A stretch of DNA of 64,000 nt, from contig NC_055986.1 in NCBI RefSeq assembly GCF_018446385.1, positions 26,646,302 through 26,710,301 on the forward strand. Reading direction: 5' to 3'. Positions 1 to 10,843 of this stretch are shown one piece after another; the stretch's first letter is position 1; each line of letters starts with the position of its first letter. The stretch comes from Zingiber officinale. Its lineage: Eukaryota > Streptophyta > Magnoliopsida > Zingiberales > Zingiberaceae. A model generated the notes under the pieces. The model did no database searches, was not told the origin of the DNA, and saw nothing but the letters and a program-made list of their open reading frames with translations. A program made the position numbers and the translations under genes.

Positions 1-533
1 CTAAGCCATGCTCAGGGAGATACCGAGAAGCTCATGCGTCGACTAGGTGAACACATCATGATTTTATCTAAGGCAGGCGATCAACTCTACCTTCTTCTCC
101 ACCTCCAGGTCGGCGGCAATAAAGGTGGTTGCTTCTGTTCGGCTAGGGTGGATCTGTACCTCCTCCTTTTCTTCATACACCAGTGGAGGAGGCTTTTTAG
201 TGATTGCGTTCACCTCCAAGCACAAATTCTTCCGAGCGCTTCTCACTTCGGACTTGACCATCTCACCGTAGCATCGCCGAGCGACCAACTGATCACCTTT
301 AACCTCGCTCATCCGGTCGTCCACTGGGAACTTAATCTTTTGGCAGTAGGTAGACACCAGAGCTCGGAATTCGTTGAGGGTCGGTCAACCCAAGATGACG
401 TTGTAGGCCGACGGTGTGTCCACCATGATAAAGTTCATGGTTCTTGTTCTCCTCAGTGGCTCCTCTCCGAGCGAGATGGCTAGTCGGGCCTGTCTGAGCG
501 GCAGTACTTCATTTCCCATGAAACCATACAGCG
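1..533 (-). pseudogene. Gypsy-1 pol fragment: end of protease and linker to reverse transcriptase
   Basis: Read on the minus strand, this is the stretch after the aspartic protease. It includes the LYGFMGNEV-like flap region at about 500-533, the QKIKFPV and GDQLVARRCY stretches, and a YEEKEEVQIHP segment. The same order appears at residues 59-230 of the Gypsy-3 polyprotein. In-frame stops appear near position 60 and further left. It is interrupted at 538 by the GagA insertion and continues at 15460. Confidence 0.8.
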
Positions 534-538
534 GGATC

Positions 539-1969
539 TGTTGGGGCAATTTCCCTAGGTCAAAGTTGACCAGTTTGACTAAGCTTAAGTTGAGTTAAGC
601 TTGAGTCAGGATTTGAGTTTTGATGTTTGACAATATAAGGAGATTGCTAGAGCAATCATCCTGTTATAGAGATGGTCAAAGGGTTGACCAGCTTGATGAG
701 AATACAAGTCAAGTAGGTCAATGATGACAGGAGACTTGACTGGGAAAGTCCTAACTGGATGTTAGACATTTGGAAAGTCCTAGTAAGGAGCTAGGCAGGG
801 GAAAGTCCTGGTGAGGAGCCAGGCAATGGGAAAGTCCTAGTGAGGAGCTAGGCAGGAGAAAGTTCTGGTGAGGAGCCAGGCAACGGGAAAGTCTTAGTGA
901 GGAGCTAGGCAGGAGAAAGTCCTGGTGAGGAGCCAGGCAATTGGAATGTCCTGGTGAGGAGCCAAGCAAGTGGAAAGTCCTGGTGAGGAGTCAGGCAGTT
1001 GGAAAGTCCAAGTGTGATATTGGCAAAGGAGAAAGTCCTGGTGAGGAGCCAGACAATTAGAAAGTCCAAGTGTGATCTTGGCAAAGGGTGTAAATCCAAG
1101 ATGTGGTCTTGACAAGGTAAGTCCTGGTATGACTTAGCAAGGAAGAACCCGACAACTAGGATGAGGCCGAAGGAAGCTCCTGAAGGCAAGGCGTGAAGGA
1201 TGGAGAGATATCCGAGGGATGCGAGGCTGATGGAGGAGGCTAGAAGGCTAGTTCGAGGTTGGTCGGATGTGGCCAAATGCTAGGCATGGAGACCCAACAG
1301 GTCACGATTGATCGGGAGTTGGGTTGGAGACTTTGGACTTAAGATTGAGTCAAGTCCAGGATGGTCAATCGAATGGTCAATCGATTGAACCAGGGTCCAA
1401 TCGATCAGCCGATCGATTGGAGTGTGCTACGAAGGAAGAAATGGCCCAATCGATTGGTCGATCGATTGGGAGAATGAGTCGTGAGCACAGAGGCCTTCCC
1501 AATCGATCAGGAAATCGATTGGGAATCTCCAATCGATCGTTCGATTAATTGGAGCTGGGAGTTCTCGCGCGATCGCGAGAACACAGAAAGCATCTGAATT
1601 GATCGGTGGATCGATTCAGACTGTCCCAATTGATTGGCTGATCGATTAGGATTTGACCGTTGCGCAGGATGCAGGTGATGGACGGCTGTGATGGAGCGGT
1701 GTTGACGTGGCAATCGATTGGGGTTGATTTCAATCGATTGGGAGCACAGGATATAACTGTTACGGAGCGTTTTCTTCGCAGATTTTTGCGATCTTCTCCT
1801 GCGAGCTTTCAACGATTTTCATGCGAGCTTCTCCGACTTTCACCGCTAGTTCTTGAAGGCTCTTGAGAGTATTCTCTCAAGGTTCAAGAGGCAACAACAA
1901 GCAACAAGTAAGCAAGAAGAGAGTGTTTTTACTTGTATTTGTATTTATTCTTCTTGTGTGAGTTGTTTG
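539..1969 (+). repeat. GagA left LTR, first part
   Basis: Matches the right LTR at 13737 onward base for base with scattered differences. It holds an array of GGAAAGTCC-type repeats (about 767-1110) followed by inverted repeats built on CCAATCGATC (about 1360-1740). It breaks off at the GTTTG target of the GagB insertion and resumes at 8839. Confidence 0.9.
1397..1420. repeat. GagA LTR palindrome, 10 bp arms
   Basis: CCAATCGATC and GATCGATTGG are perfect reverse complements separated by four bases. The right LTR has the same structure at 14624-14647. Several weaker copies flank it in both LTRs. Confidence 0.85.
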
Positions 1970-3044
1970 TGTTGGGACCTTGACGTCCGCTAGAGGGGGG
2001 TGAATAGCGGCTCACCCAAATCCTTACTTCCTATAATGTTAGTGCACAGCGGAATACAAAAACAAACTAACAAATACGAAAGTTAACCTAAAACAAGAAG
2101 GAAGAAGACAACAAACCAAACACAAACCCTAACACAAGGCGTTTACGTGGTTCGGAGATAAAGCTCCTACTCCACGGCGTGTCCGTAAGGTGGACGATCC
2201 CTATCCGTCGGTGGATTACTCCCCGGAAGACCTCCGGCTAGCTCAAACTCCTTGTGGGTGGAGAAACCTCACCACAAACTCACCAAGACCTCTTGGACAC
2301 AAGGAAAACTCTTAAGCACTTGTAGACTACTAATTAGACCTTAACCAAGTCTAATTTCGTCAACTCAAACCAAGCTCCCAAGCTTTGGTTTTATAGCCCG
2401 CGGGTTGAAAACCCCGCCTACCAGTCGACTGCTAAAACATGCAGACCTCTGTGGAAATTCGATCGTTACACCCCAACGGCTCGATTTCACACATTCGATA
2501 TTGCCGGTCGGCCCGGATCGCGCGATCGCTAAAACATGCGATCGACACAAGATCGCTGAATGCTACAAGATCGCTACAAGAACGCCACAAGATCGCCACG
2601 GTCTGCCACAAGAAACCCTAATTCTTGTATTTTACCCCGAGTACAATCTCTCAAGACTCGTCCCCGCCCGCCCAACCTAGACCTAGCCTTCTAGCCTCCT
2701 CCATCAGCCTTACGCCCCTCGGATGCCTCCCATCCTTCACGCCTTGCCTTCTGGAGCTTCCATCGGCCTTGTCATCATTGTTGGGTCTTCACCTCCAAGA
2801 GGTCGAGCCTCCGGGACTTCATCCATTGCCAAGTTACACTTGGACTTACGTTGCCAAGACTACATGCTTGGACATACACCGCCAAGACTCATCCTTGGAC
2901 TTTCCTCCTTTGCCAAGATCACACTTGGACTTCCTTGTTGTACCTGTATCCTGCACACTCACAATGCATATCAAATACAACAATAAAACTAACTTAAACC
3001 TTTGCCCAAACATCAAAACCTAGGGTCACTAGATTGCTCTAACA
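1970..3044 (-). repeat. GagB LTR (3' LTR of the minus-strand element)
   Basis: 1075 bp. The first ~440 bp agree with the right LTR at 7779-8213 apart from a single base near the end, as judged by eye. About 2413-2640 differs strongly from the corresponding block of the other LTR, and the remainder is similar again apart from a short extra segment near 2865-2892. TATAAAA on the minus strand lies at 2389-2395. Confidence 0.9.
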
Positions 3045-3060
3045 ATCTCCCCCTTTTTGA
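3045..3060 (-). other. GagB polypurine tract
   Basis: Read on the minus strand this is TCAAAAAGGGGGAGAT directly abutting the LTR, the usual plus-strand priming site of SIRE-like copia elements. It fixes the orientation of the element. Confidence 0.85.
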
Positions 3061-5369
3061 AGCAACCGCTTAAGTTAGGGAAATAATATATCAATAATAA
3101 TGCAAATAAACATGCAATCTACACATGCATAAATCATGGAACCTAATCCTAGGCTCCCCCTTCACCTAAGCTCCCCCTTGAGTTAGGATTTCTTGCAAAG
3201 GTAAACTTCTCCCCTTTTTCTAATAAATGAGCAATCACTCCCCCTTCACCTAAGCTCCCCCTTGAGCTAGGATTTCTTGCAAAGGTATGTAAGTTTCCCA
3301 CTTAAACCTAAACTTCTCCCCCTTTGCCATACATCAAAAAGAGCTCCAACAATATCCCAATTATTAGACTCTTTGACCTCTAATGACCATAAATATCATG
3401 TATTAATCCCCCATAAGATTACATACATGTTCACCACTCTTTTGGTCATTTTCTAATGCTTGAAAAACATTTTCAGACCGTATCCCCATGAAAATGAGCT
3501 TACAGAGACATTCTGTGCTCGTGAACAGTGTTACCAGTCGACTGGTACACTATTCATGAAAAAATCAGCCTTTTCTGGCCAACTTCAGAAATACGCCAGA
3601 AATTCCACAGACCTCCAAAAATTCCCAAATTTTGTGGAGAGGTCTATTATATCAATATCTACTTGGGAAAAATATATATAAAAATATATCTATCATAGAT
3701 CCCAAGATTGACACAAAATTCAAAACTAGCTAAATGGTTCAATTAAACCTTGACCTAAAGTCCTAGTTTTGGCTTCCTCTTGATGTATCTGCCCATACTA
3801 AACCATAATGCATCACTAGCATTAGTTTATATGGCATCTATACATCAAAAACTAATTTTCATGCAATATGAACCCAATTCATATTTCTATGCATGAAACT
3901 CAACTCAATTGTGCCAACCCACTATGTTAGAGACTTAAGTTCGTCTCCTAACCACTTGGCACATTTGATAACCCATCTACCATGGGTCCCAAAGGCTCTT
4001 CCTAACCTTAGGAATCTTAACCTTAGTCACCTCCCTTGGTGACTCATCCACTATAGCTAGGTCACTTCGATGCACCTCGGGTGACACTTGGCCTACTAAA
4101 CTCACCTTCTTAACCTTAGACACATTGTCTTTGATTAATTACTTCTTGTCCTTAATCTTGGACACCTCATCCTTGCTATAATTATATGCTACCCTAGCAT
4201 ATTCTTTCTTATTGGCCTTGGATGACTCTCCCTTGTCCTTGGCAACGCCTCCCATACCAATGTCATGTGCTACCTTAACATTTGACGTCCTTTTGGTCTT
4301 GGAAAAGATTTTTATGTTTTAAAGGAGTAACTCCCCCTAAAAACATGGTTAAACTTCTATCATTGCACCAACAATGACTTGGGGTTCCTAAATAATTAGG
4401 AAAACCAAAACTTGAAGTTTTGAGGTTAAAAATTCAATAATGAAACTAACCTCAACCGAAACTTCACTTTGGTTTTTCTTAACCAAACCATACTTGTTTT
4501 CATCATGAAAACTCATGTAGACATTATTTAGATTATACTTTATCAAGGAAAAATAGTTTTCTATGAAAATACTTCCTATTTTCAAAGATTGACACAAATT
4601 TGAAAACTCTTGAAAATTTCAATGTTTTCTCCTAGTTTGTGTCTAACTTTCCAATGATGATTACTATCAAAAGATAGTCTTCACCAAGGTTTTTCAAAAG
4701 TATTTTGAAATCATTTTTAAAACCAATATCCAACCACGTTCTTTGGGCTCAATGCACATGACTTGTACATTAGCTTTCCCAATGATTGGAAGACACATAA
4801 CTATGTGTTTTGATGAACCTAAAACTCAACAAGATGCACTAGATCAACATCTTGAGTTTAGTTCACCATCTTAACATCTCACTTGTATCTAACGTGTATT
4901 AAAACACATACAAGTCACCTTATAGTTCTTTGTGAGATGTATATTTGGTCTTGCCCTAAACTAAGGGATCATGCATCTCTATCTAGGCATTGTAAAAATC
5001 ATGATCATCCATCTAAGATGCCACTTGATATAATCCCTCTTGTTGGGATATTTACCATTTATAATAGATGCCATTTGTCCTTAAATAACAAGGGAATTAA
5101 AGTAATGCATGATGTTACATGGCATACATCAAAATAAGCAATTTTCAAAATGAAAAGCAAGCTATAGCTACATGATGTATGTATGACATGACATGGTATT
5201 TTTATATTTTTCATAATAAAATATGAATGCTAAATATAAATATGATGTCATGACATATGATAGGCAAACAAAACATGGCAAGTTAGCATAAATAAAATTT
5301 ACCTAGATTACCTATCTAAGTATTCTTAACCCTAGCTAACTCAAAATTTAACCCTAAATTGCCCATGAT

Positions 5370-5960
5370 TTTCCATGAAAATGCCAAAACCCAATTTTGA
5401 CATTTATTTTTCCTTTCTAAATTTGTGCCATTTTAACTTAAACAAATTTCTCAAAGTATGGTACATTTTACTCTTTCCAAGAGTAAATGAAATCAAATTA
5501 AAACTTAGATTTGCCTTTTACCTTTTAAGAAAATATCAAAACCCCAACTTGGCATTTCTTATCCTTTTCTAAATGTGTCAATTTAAATTAAGTTCAAAAC
5601 CTCAAGGTTTGACACATTTCACTCTTCCAAAGAGTGAACATCTTACATTATGACCTAGATTTTTCTTTAATTACTCTAAGAAGATACCAAAATCCCAATT
5701 TGATATTTCTTATGTTTTTCCACATTGCGCCAATTTAATTCAAACATAATTCCTTAAGATTTGTCACATGTTACTCTTTTCCAAGAGTGACAATTTGGAT
5801 TAAGGTTTACATTTCCCTTAATTCCATAAGAAAATGTCGAATTCTAAATTTGGCATCACTTTTGCTTCTCTCTAGTGTGCCAATTTAAATTAGATTTAAC
5901 TCCTCAAATATTGACACATTTTACTCTTTCAAAGAGTAACACTTATCATCCTTTTCATTT
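5370..5960 (-). repeat. ~151 bp tandem modules with ACTCTT-AAGAGT hairpins
   Basis: The small inverted repeat ACTCTT(N3-4)AAGAGT recurs at 5470, 5621, 5773 and 5923, spacing 150-152 bp. Each is embedded in a similar context (low-complexity TTAAATT, a CACA/TTTGACAC word, and a 'CCATAAGAAAAT'-like word). Copies diverge but the period is steady. GagA has matching copies at 10967 and 11116 and a degenerate one near 11268. Confidence 0.75.
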
Positions 5961-6059
5961 TCAAAGGTTAACAATCACTTTGAAAATGCTCTCAAGTTTC
6001 AACTGTCCCAAGGTTGGGTTAACTACCTTCCAATTGGAGTTGACACTCTCTAAACCCAT

Positions 6060-7706
6060 CTAGGGTGTAGAGAATATGTTCCTAGGAATCCAATACCTAT
6101 TGGTGCTCCTTGGATGCTCTAGGTACTCACTAGGGATGACTTCCCTAGATACCTTCCTAACGACCTTTCTTGGCTTCTTAGAAGCCTTGGTCACTTCCAC
6201 TAGGTCACTTCTAGAGTTAACTCCCTTTGTAACCTTATTTGTGACTTTATTAGGCCTTTTTGGAGCCTTAGTCACATTGGTCTTGCCAAAAATACTCTTA
6301 GGGATTCCTTCCCTAGTATCTTTAACTTGACCTCTAAACCTAGGGTTGGTCCCATAACTATATGGAACCCTATGAAAGGAAGTCACATCCTTCTTGACTT
6401 TAGGTTTGTATCCCAAACCTCTATAGCCATTGGATGGCTCTTGTCTAGCTTTTCTTAGGTTATGCTCATTTTGACCCCTAAGAATATTTTCCATTCTTGT
6501 TAAGGTCCTTTCTAAATTATCAAGTCTTGTCCTCAAGACTTGATTTTCACCCCATAAATCTCTAGATTTTGGTTTTTCATTGAATCCTTGAGCATTTCTA
6601 TTTTTAGGCATATATCTAAAATCCTTGGTGTTATTGCCTAAGTTGTTATTTACCTTCCTAACCTTAGGTGTGGTAAATCTAGCATAAGGAGGAATATATT
6701 TATCCTTAAGGTTATCATGCCTCCTATTCTCATGATAAATAGCATTAAGATGATAAGAGTTATTTCTAGCATGCTTTTTATCATATGTCAACGGAATGGA
6801 TTCATTAAATGATACCTTGGTTTTTACCTTGGAAGCTCCCTTCTTCTCCCACTTCTTCAAGTGCGCCAATTTCTTGAGCTCTCCTCTCCTTGGGCACTTT
6901 GTGTGGTAGTGACCCCACTCACCACATGTAAAGCACCTAATGTGCTTCTTCTCCTTCTTCTTCTTCCTACAACTCACATTAGTTTCTAAATTAACTTTAG
7001 TGAGTTTAGGGTTTACCTTCTTGAGCGAAGGACACCTACTCTTGTAGTGCCCCATCTTACCACACTCAAAACATTTGATGTGGTCCTTTGTGCTCTTCTT
7101 GGTAGTTGAACTAGAGGGTTGAACTTCCAAGATCTCCTCTTCCTCGGATTTCTCTTCTTCCTCTTCACTTGAAGATGTGGACTCTTCCACTTCTTCATCT
7201 CTTGAGGATGTGGAAGATCTCTCCTCTTCCACCTCTTCCTTCTCTTTCTCTTCCTCCTCTTCCTTTTCCTCCTCGAATGTTGACCTCTTGTCAACATCGG
7301 ATTGGTCCTTCTCTTCTTGGACCAATGAGCCATTTTCCTTGGGCTCTTCCACTTCTTGGATTTTTATAGGGTCTTCATGATAGGCAATGATCTTTTTCCA
7401 AAGATCACTTGCATTTGTGGTTTCACCTACACTCAACAAAATATTAGAAGGTAGTAAATTATTCAAAATTCTCGTTACCTCCTTGTCTGCCTCCGATTGC
7501 TCTCGTTGCTCTTCGGTCCAATGCCGAGGTCGGAGGCGTTTACCCTTCTTGTCCGTAGGAGCTTCAAATGGGTCACTCAAGACAACCCATTGGTTCCAAT
7601 CCATTTGGAACCATGTCTCCAACCGCTTTCTCCAATAATTGAAGTCTTCTTTGTCGTACGGAGGTGGAATTCGGATATCCCATCCGAGCGGTCCTTCGGA
7701 CTCCAT
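6060..7706 (-). CDS. gag: GagB Gag polyprotein, intact
   Basis: A 548-residue capsid/nucleocapsid protein that would form the particle packaging the element's RNA. Residues 1-115 are a UBN2-type copia Gag domain (PPYDKEDFNYW; WTEEQREQSEADKEV; ASDLWKKI). Residues 118-200 are a Glu/Ser-rich acidic linker. Two CCHC zinc knuckles follow, with C212, C215, H220, C225 and C258, C261, H266, C271. Residues 384-425 look like a short coiled coil. The basic C-terminus ends in RYWIPRNIFSTP. The ATG at 7704-7706 lies about 60 bp inside the primer site and matches the start of the GagA copy. The frame ends in a real stop with no pol following, so particles would need an outside protease, integrase and reverse transcriptase. 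Family identity is by motif recognition only. Confidence 0.88.
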   Translation of the reverse strand: MESEGPLGWDIRIPPPYDKEDFNYWRKRLETWFQMDWNQWVVLSDPFEAPTDKKGKRLRPRHWTEEQREQSEADKEVTRILNNLLPSNILLSVGETTNASDLWKKIIAYHEDPIKIQEVEEPKENGSLVQEEKDQSDVDKRSTFEEEKEEEEEKEKEEVEEERSSTSSRDEEVEESTSSSEEEEEKSEEEEILEVQPSSSTTKKSTKDHIKCFECGKMGHYKSRCPSLKKVNPKLTKVNLETNVSCRKKKKEKKHIRCFTCGEWGHYHTKCPRRGELKKLAHLKKWEKKGASKVKTKVSFNESIPLTYDKKHARNNSYHLNAIYHENRRHDNLKDKYIPPYARFTTPKVRKVNNNLGNNTKDFRYMPKNRNAQGFNEKPKSRDLWGENQVLRTRLDNLERTLTRMENILRGQNEHNLRKARQEPSNGYRGLGYKPKVKKDVTSFHRVPYSYGTNPRFRGQVKDTREGIPKSIFGKTNVTKAPKRPNKVTNKVTKGVNSRSDLVEVTKASKKPRKVVRKVSREVIPSEYLEHPRSTNRYWIPRNIFSTP

Positions 7707-7764
7707 CTTCTTCTTCCTCTAGCTTCTTGCTCTCTTGGCGGTTAGTCCGTAGAAGAGCGACCTC

Positions 7765-7776
7765 GCTCTGATACCA
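7765..7776 (-). other. GagB primer-binding site
   Basis: TGGTATCAGAGC on the minus strand, two bases inside the LTR, complementary to the 3' end of plant initiator methionine tRNA. The same site is used by the other copia-type elements here. Confidence 0.92.
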
Positions 7777-7778
7777 AT

Positions 7779-8833
7779 TGTTGGGACCTTGACGTCCGCT
7801 AGAGGGGGGTGAATAGCGGCTCACCCAAATCCTTACTTCCTATAATGTTAGTGCACAGCGGAATACAAAAACAAACTAACAAATACGAAAGTTAACCTAA
7901 AACAAGAAGGAAGAAGACAACAAACCAAACACAAACCCTAACACAAGGCGTTTACGTGGTTCGGAGATAAAGCTCCTACTCCACGGCGTGTCCGTAAGGT
8001 GGACGATCCCTATCCGTCGGTGGATTACTCCCCGGAAGACCTCCGGCTAGCTCAAACTCCTTGTGGGTGGAGAAACCTCACCACAAACTCACCAAGACCT
8101 CTTGGACACAAGGAAAACTCTTAAGCACTTGTAGACTACTAATTAGACCTTAACCAAGTCTAATTTCGTCAACTCAAACCAAGCTCCCAAGCTTTGGTTT
8201 TATAGCCCGCGGGTTGAAAACCCGCCTACCCGTCAACAGTCGATTGGCCTCTATGAATTCGACCGCTACACCCCAACGGCTCGATTTCACACATTCGCTC
8301 CGAACGGTCAATCGACCGATCGCTTGTGTTGTCTCGATCCGATTTCCGCTTATACCGCTGCACGATTTAACTCCGATAGTTTTCCAATAATCGAACGAAA
8401 TAACCACGATCGCTATTCACCCTCCCCCCTCTAGCGATTCTTGATTTTACTCCGAGTACAATCTCTCAGCACTCGTCCTCGCCCGACCAACCTAGACCTA
8501 GCCTTCTAGCCTCCTCCATCAGCCTTGCGTCCCTCGGATGCCTCCCCATCCTTCACGTCTTGCCTTCTGGAGCTTCCATCGGCCTTGTCATTGTTGTCGG
8601 GTCTTCCTTTGCCAAGAGGTCGCGCCTCCGGGACTTCATCCATTGCCAAGTTACACTTGGACTTACGTTGCCAAGACTCATCCTTGGACTTTCCTCCTTT
8701 GCCAAGATCACACTTGGACTTCCTTGTTGTACCTGTATCCTGCACACTCACAATGCATATCAAATACAACAATAAACCTAACTTAAACCTTTGCCCAAAC
8801 ATCAAAACCTAGGGTCACTAGATTGCTCCAACA
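7779..8833 (-). repeat. GagB LTR (5' LTR of the minus-strand element)
   Basis: 1055 bp, TG...CA. The likely promoter is at 8198-8204 (TATAAAA on the minus strand), so R-U5 is about 7779-8170. This promoter-proximal part agrees with the left LTR; the block at 8222-8450 does not. Confidence 0.9.
8198..8204 (-). promoter_or_regulatory. TATA box of the GagB 5' LTR
   Basis: TATAAAA on the minus strand within a GC-rich context, about 420 bp from the primer-proximal end of the LTR. It is present at the same place in the other LTR (2389-2395). Confidence 0.6.
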
Positions 8834-8838
8834 GTTTG

Positions 8839-9092
8839 TGTGTGTGAGAATTTGTACAAGGCTTCTCCTCCTTCGGCTGTGACCGAGAAGGAGGGTTTTC
8901 ATAGTGGAGGAGCATGTCGTGTGTGGATCCTTGGATTAGTCACCTCTTCTTAAGGTGGACCAAGTAAATCTACTTGTTAGCGTTGTGTGAGTCATGTATT
9001 TTATCTCCACTGCATATCATCATCAAGACACAACCGACAAGCCTGCGACGAGATACTATTCACCCCCTCTAGCGGGCACATCGATCCCAACA
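8839..9092 (+). repeat. GagA left LTR, second part
   Basis: Continues the left LTR after the GagB insertion. It matches the end of the right LTR (about 15196-15454) and ends CCCAACA just before the primer site. Confidence 0.9.
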
Positions 9093-9094
9093 AT

Positions 9095-9106
9095 TGGTAT
9101 CAGAGC
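9095..9106 (+). other. GagA primer-binding site
   Basis: TGGTATCAGAGC, complementary to the 3' end of initiator methionine tRNA, two bases after the LTR end at 9092. Confidence 0.92.
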
Positions 9107-9148
9107 GAGGTCACTCTTCTATGGACTAACCGCCAAGAGAGCAAGAAG

Positions 9149-10843
9149 ATGGAGTCCGAAGGACCACTCGGATGGGACATCCGGATTCCACCCCCGTATG
9201 ACAAAGAGGACTTCAATTTTTGGAGAACTCGGTTGGAGACATGGTTCCAAATGGATTGGAACTAATGGGTTGTTTTGGAGGACCCATTTGAAGCTCCAAC
9301 GGACAAGAAGGGTAAGCACCTCTGACCTTGACATTGGACCAAGGAACAAAGGGAGCAAGCAGAGGCGGATAAGGAGGTAACAAAAATTTTGTTAAATCTA
9401 TTACCCTCTAACATAATATTGAGTGTAGGTGAATGCACGAGTGCAAGTGATCTTTGGAAAAAGGTCATTTCCTATCATGAGAACCCCACTCAATGTCAAG
9501 GGGTGGATGAGCCTAAGGAGAAGAGCTCATTGGTCCAAGAAGAGAAGGATCAATCCAATGTTGACACAAGGGCAACATTCGAGGAGGAAAAGGAAGAGGA
9601 GGAGAAGGAGTATGAGGATAGATCATCCACATCTTCAAGAGAAGAAGAGGTGAAAGCATCCACATCCTCAAGGGTCGAAGAGGTGGAAGCACCCACATCC
9701 TCATGAGGAGAAGAAGAATATGATGATGCAACCTCCACAATTCAAGCTACATCAAATGGAGAATCAAACATCATCCCTACAAGCAAAGGTATAGAAACTT
9801 CAATTGTAAATAACAAAAATCATATCATTTGCTTTGAGTGTAGGGAGCATGGGTACTATAAGAGCAAGTGTCTCAAATTGGCCAAGAAGAAGAGCCAGGT
9901 AGTACCCAAGGGCAAGGAGAAGCCCAAGGAGACAATCCCCACAACAAAGAAGAGCAAGGAACACATTGTGTGTTTTTTGTTCAACCAAAATAGACATTAT
10001 CGAAGCCAATGTCTAAAGGGAAAGAAAACAACCAAAGTCAAAGGAGGAAGCACAAGTCTAGGGGGAGCTTCCAAGGTAAAAACCAAGGTATCATTTAATG
10101 AATTCATTCCTTTGACATATGATAAAAAGCATGCTAAAAATATTTCTTATCATCTTAATGCTATTTATCATGATAATAGGAGGCATAATGGCTTTAAGGA
10201 TAAATATATTCCTCCTCATGCTAGATTTACCACACCTAAGATTAGGAAGGTAAATAACAACTTAGGCAATAACACCAAGGACTTTAGATATATGCCTAAG
10301 AATAGAAATGCTCAAGAATTTAAGGAAAAACCAAAATCTAGAGATTTATGGAGTGAAAATCAAGGCTTGAGGACAAGACTTGATAATTTAGAAAGGGCTC
10401 TAGCAAGAATGGAAAACATATTTAGGGGTCAAAATGAGCATAACCTAGGAAAAGATAGACAAGAGTCATCCAATGGCTATAGAGGTTTGGGATACAAACC
10501 TAAAGTCAAGAAGGATGTGACTTCTTTTCATAGGGTTTCATATAGCTATGGGACCAACCCTAGGTGTAAATGTCAAGTCAAGGATACTAAGGAAGGAATC
10601 CCTAAAGGTTCTTTTGGCAAGACCAATGTGACTAAGACTTCTAAGAAGTCTAACAAAGTCACAAAGAAGGTCACAAGGGAAGCAATCCCTAGAGTTGACC
10701 TAGTAGAAGTGACCAAGGCTTCTAAGAAGCCTAGAAAGGTCCTTAGGAAGGTATCTAGGGAAGTTATCCCTAGCGAGTACCTAAAGTATCCAAGGAGCAC
10801 CAATAGATTTTGGATTCCTAGGAGCATATTCTCTACACCCTAG
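9149..10843 (+). pseudogene. gag: GagA Gag, inactivated by nonsense mutations
   Basis: The reading frame runs in one phase from ATG 9149 to TAG 10841-10843 but has stops at 9263 (TAA), 9323 (TGA), 9329 (TGA) and 9704 (TGA). Aligned with GagB, the first replaces a Gln codon and the next two replace Arg codons, all explained by single C-to-T changes. Both zinc knuckles have lost a ligand: the first has Tyr where His is expected (CFECREHGYY), and the second has Phe for its second Cys (CFLFNQNRHY). The Glu/Ser-rich linker, the coiled-coil stretch and the C-terminus (FWIPRSIFSTP) are still readable. It is closely related to GagB, especially after the knuckles. Confidence 0.85.

Larger units (their letters stand above)
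3045..6059 (-). other. GagB non-coding tail between gag and 3' LTR
   Basis: About 3 kb, AT-rich, with no extended reading frame and no pol motifs in any frame. On the minus strand it starts just after the gag stop with a segment also found after gag in GagA (10844 onward) and GagC (leftward from 47349). It contains an ~88 bp duplication with CTCCCCC runs (3151-3290) near the purine tract and the ~151 bp modules at about 5370-5960. The retained similarity among three families suggests that the tail is part of the element's design and not the scar of a recent pol deletion. Confidence 0.75.
1970..8833 (-). mobile_element. GagB: gag-only, SIRE-like LTR element nested in the GagA left LTR
   Basis: TGTTGGGACC...CTCCAACA with the duplication GTTTG at 1965-1969 and 8834-8838. 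LTRs lie at 1970-3044 and 7779-8833. The primer site next to the right LTR and the purine tract next to the left LTR show that it is transcribed leftward. The only gene is an intact gag (6060-7706); 3045-6059 is non-coding. Its Gag and non-coding tail are close relatives of GagA, but the LTRs are a different family. The intact gag and the nesting make it younger than GagA. Confidence 0.9.

Noticed and set aside
6076..6330. Plus-strand hydrophobic frame opposite GagB gag (also 10573-10827 and 47366-47566 in the other families)
   Set aside because: It is the complement of the Lys/Arg/Thr-rich Gag tail and appears wherever gag does; hydrophobicity arises from codon complementarity.
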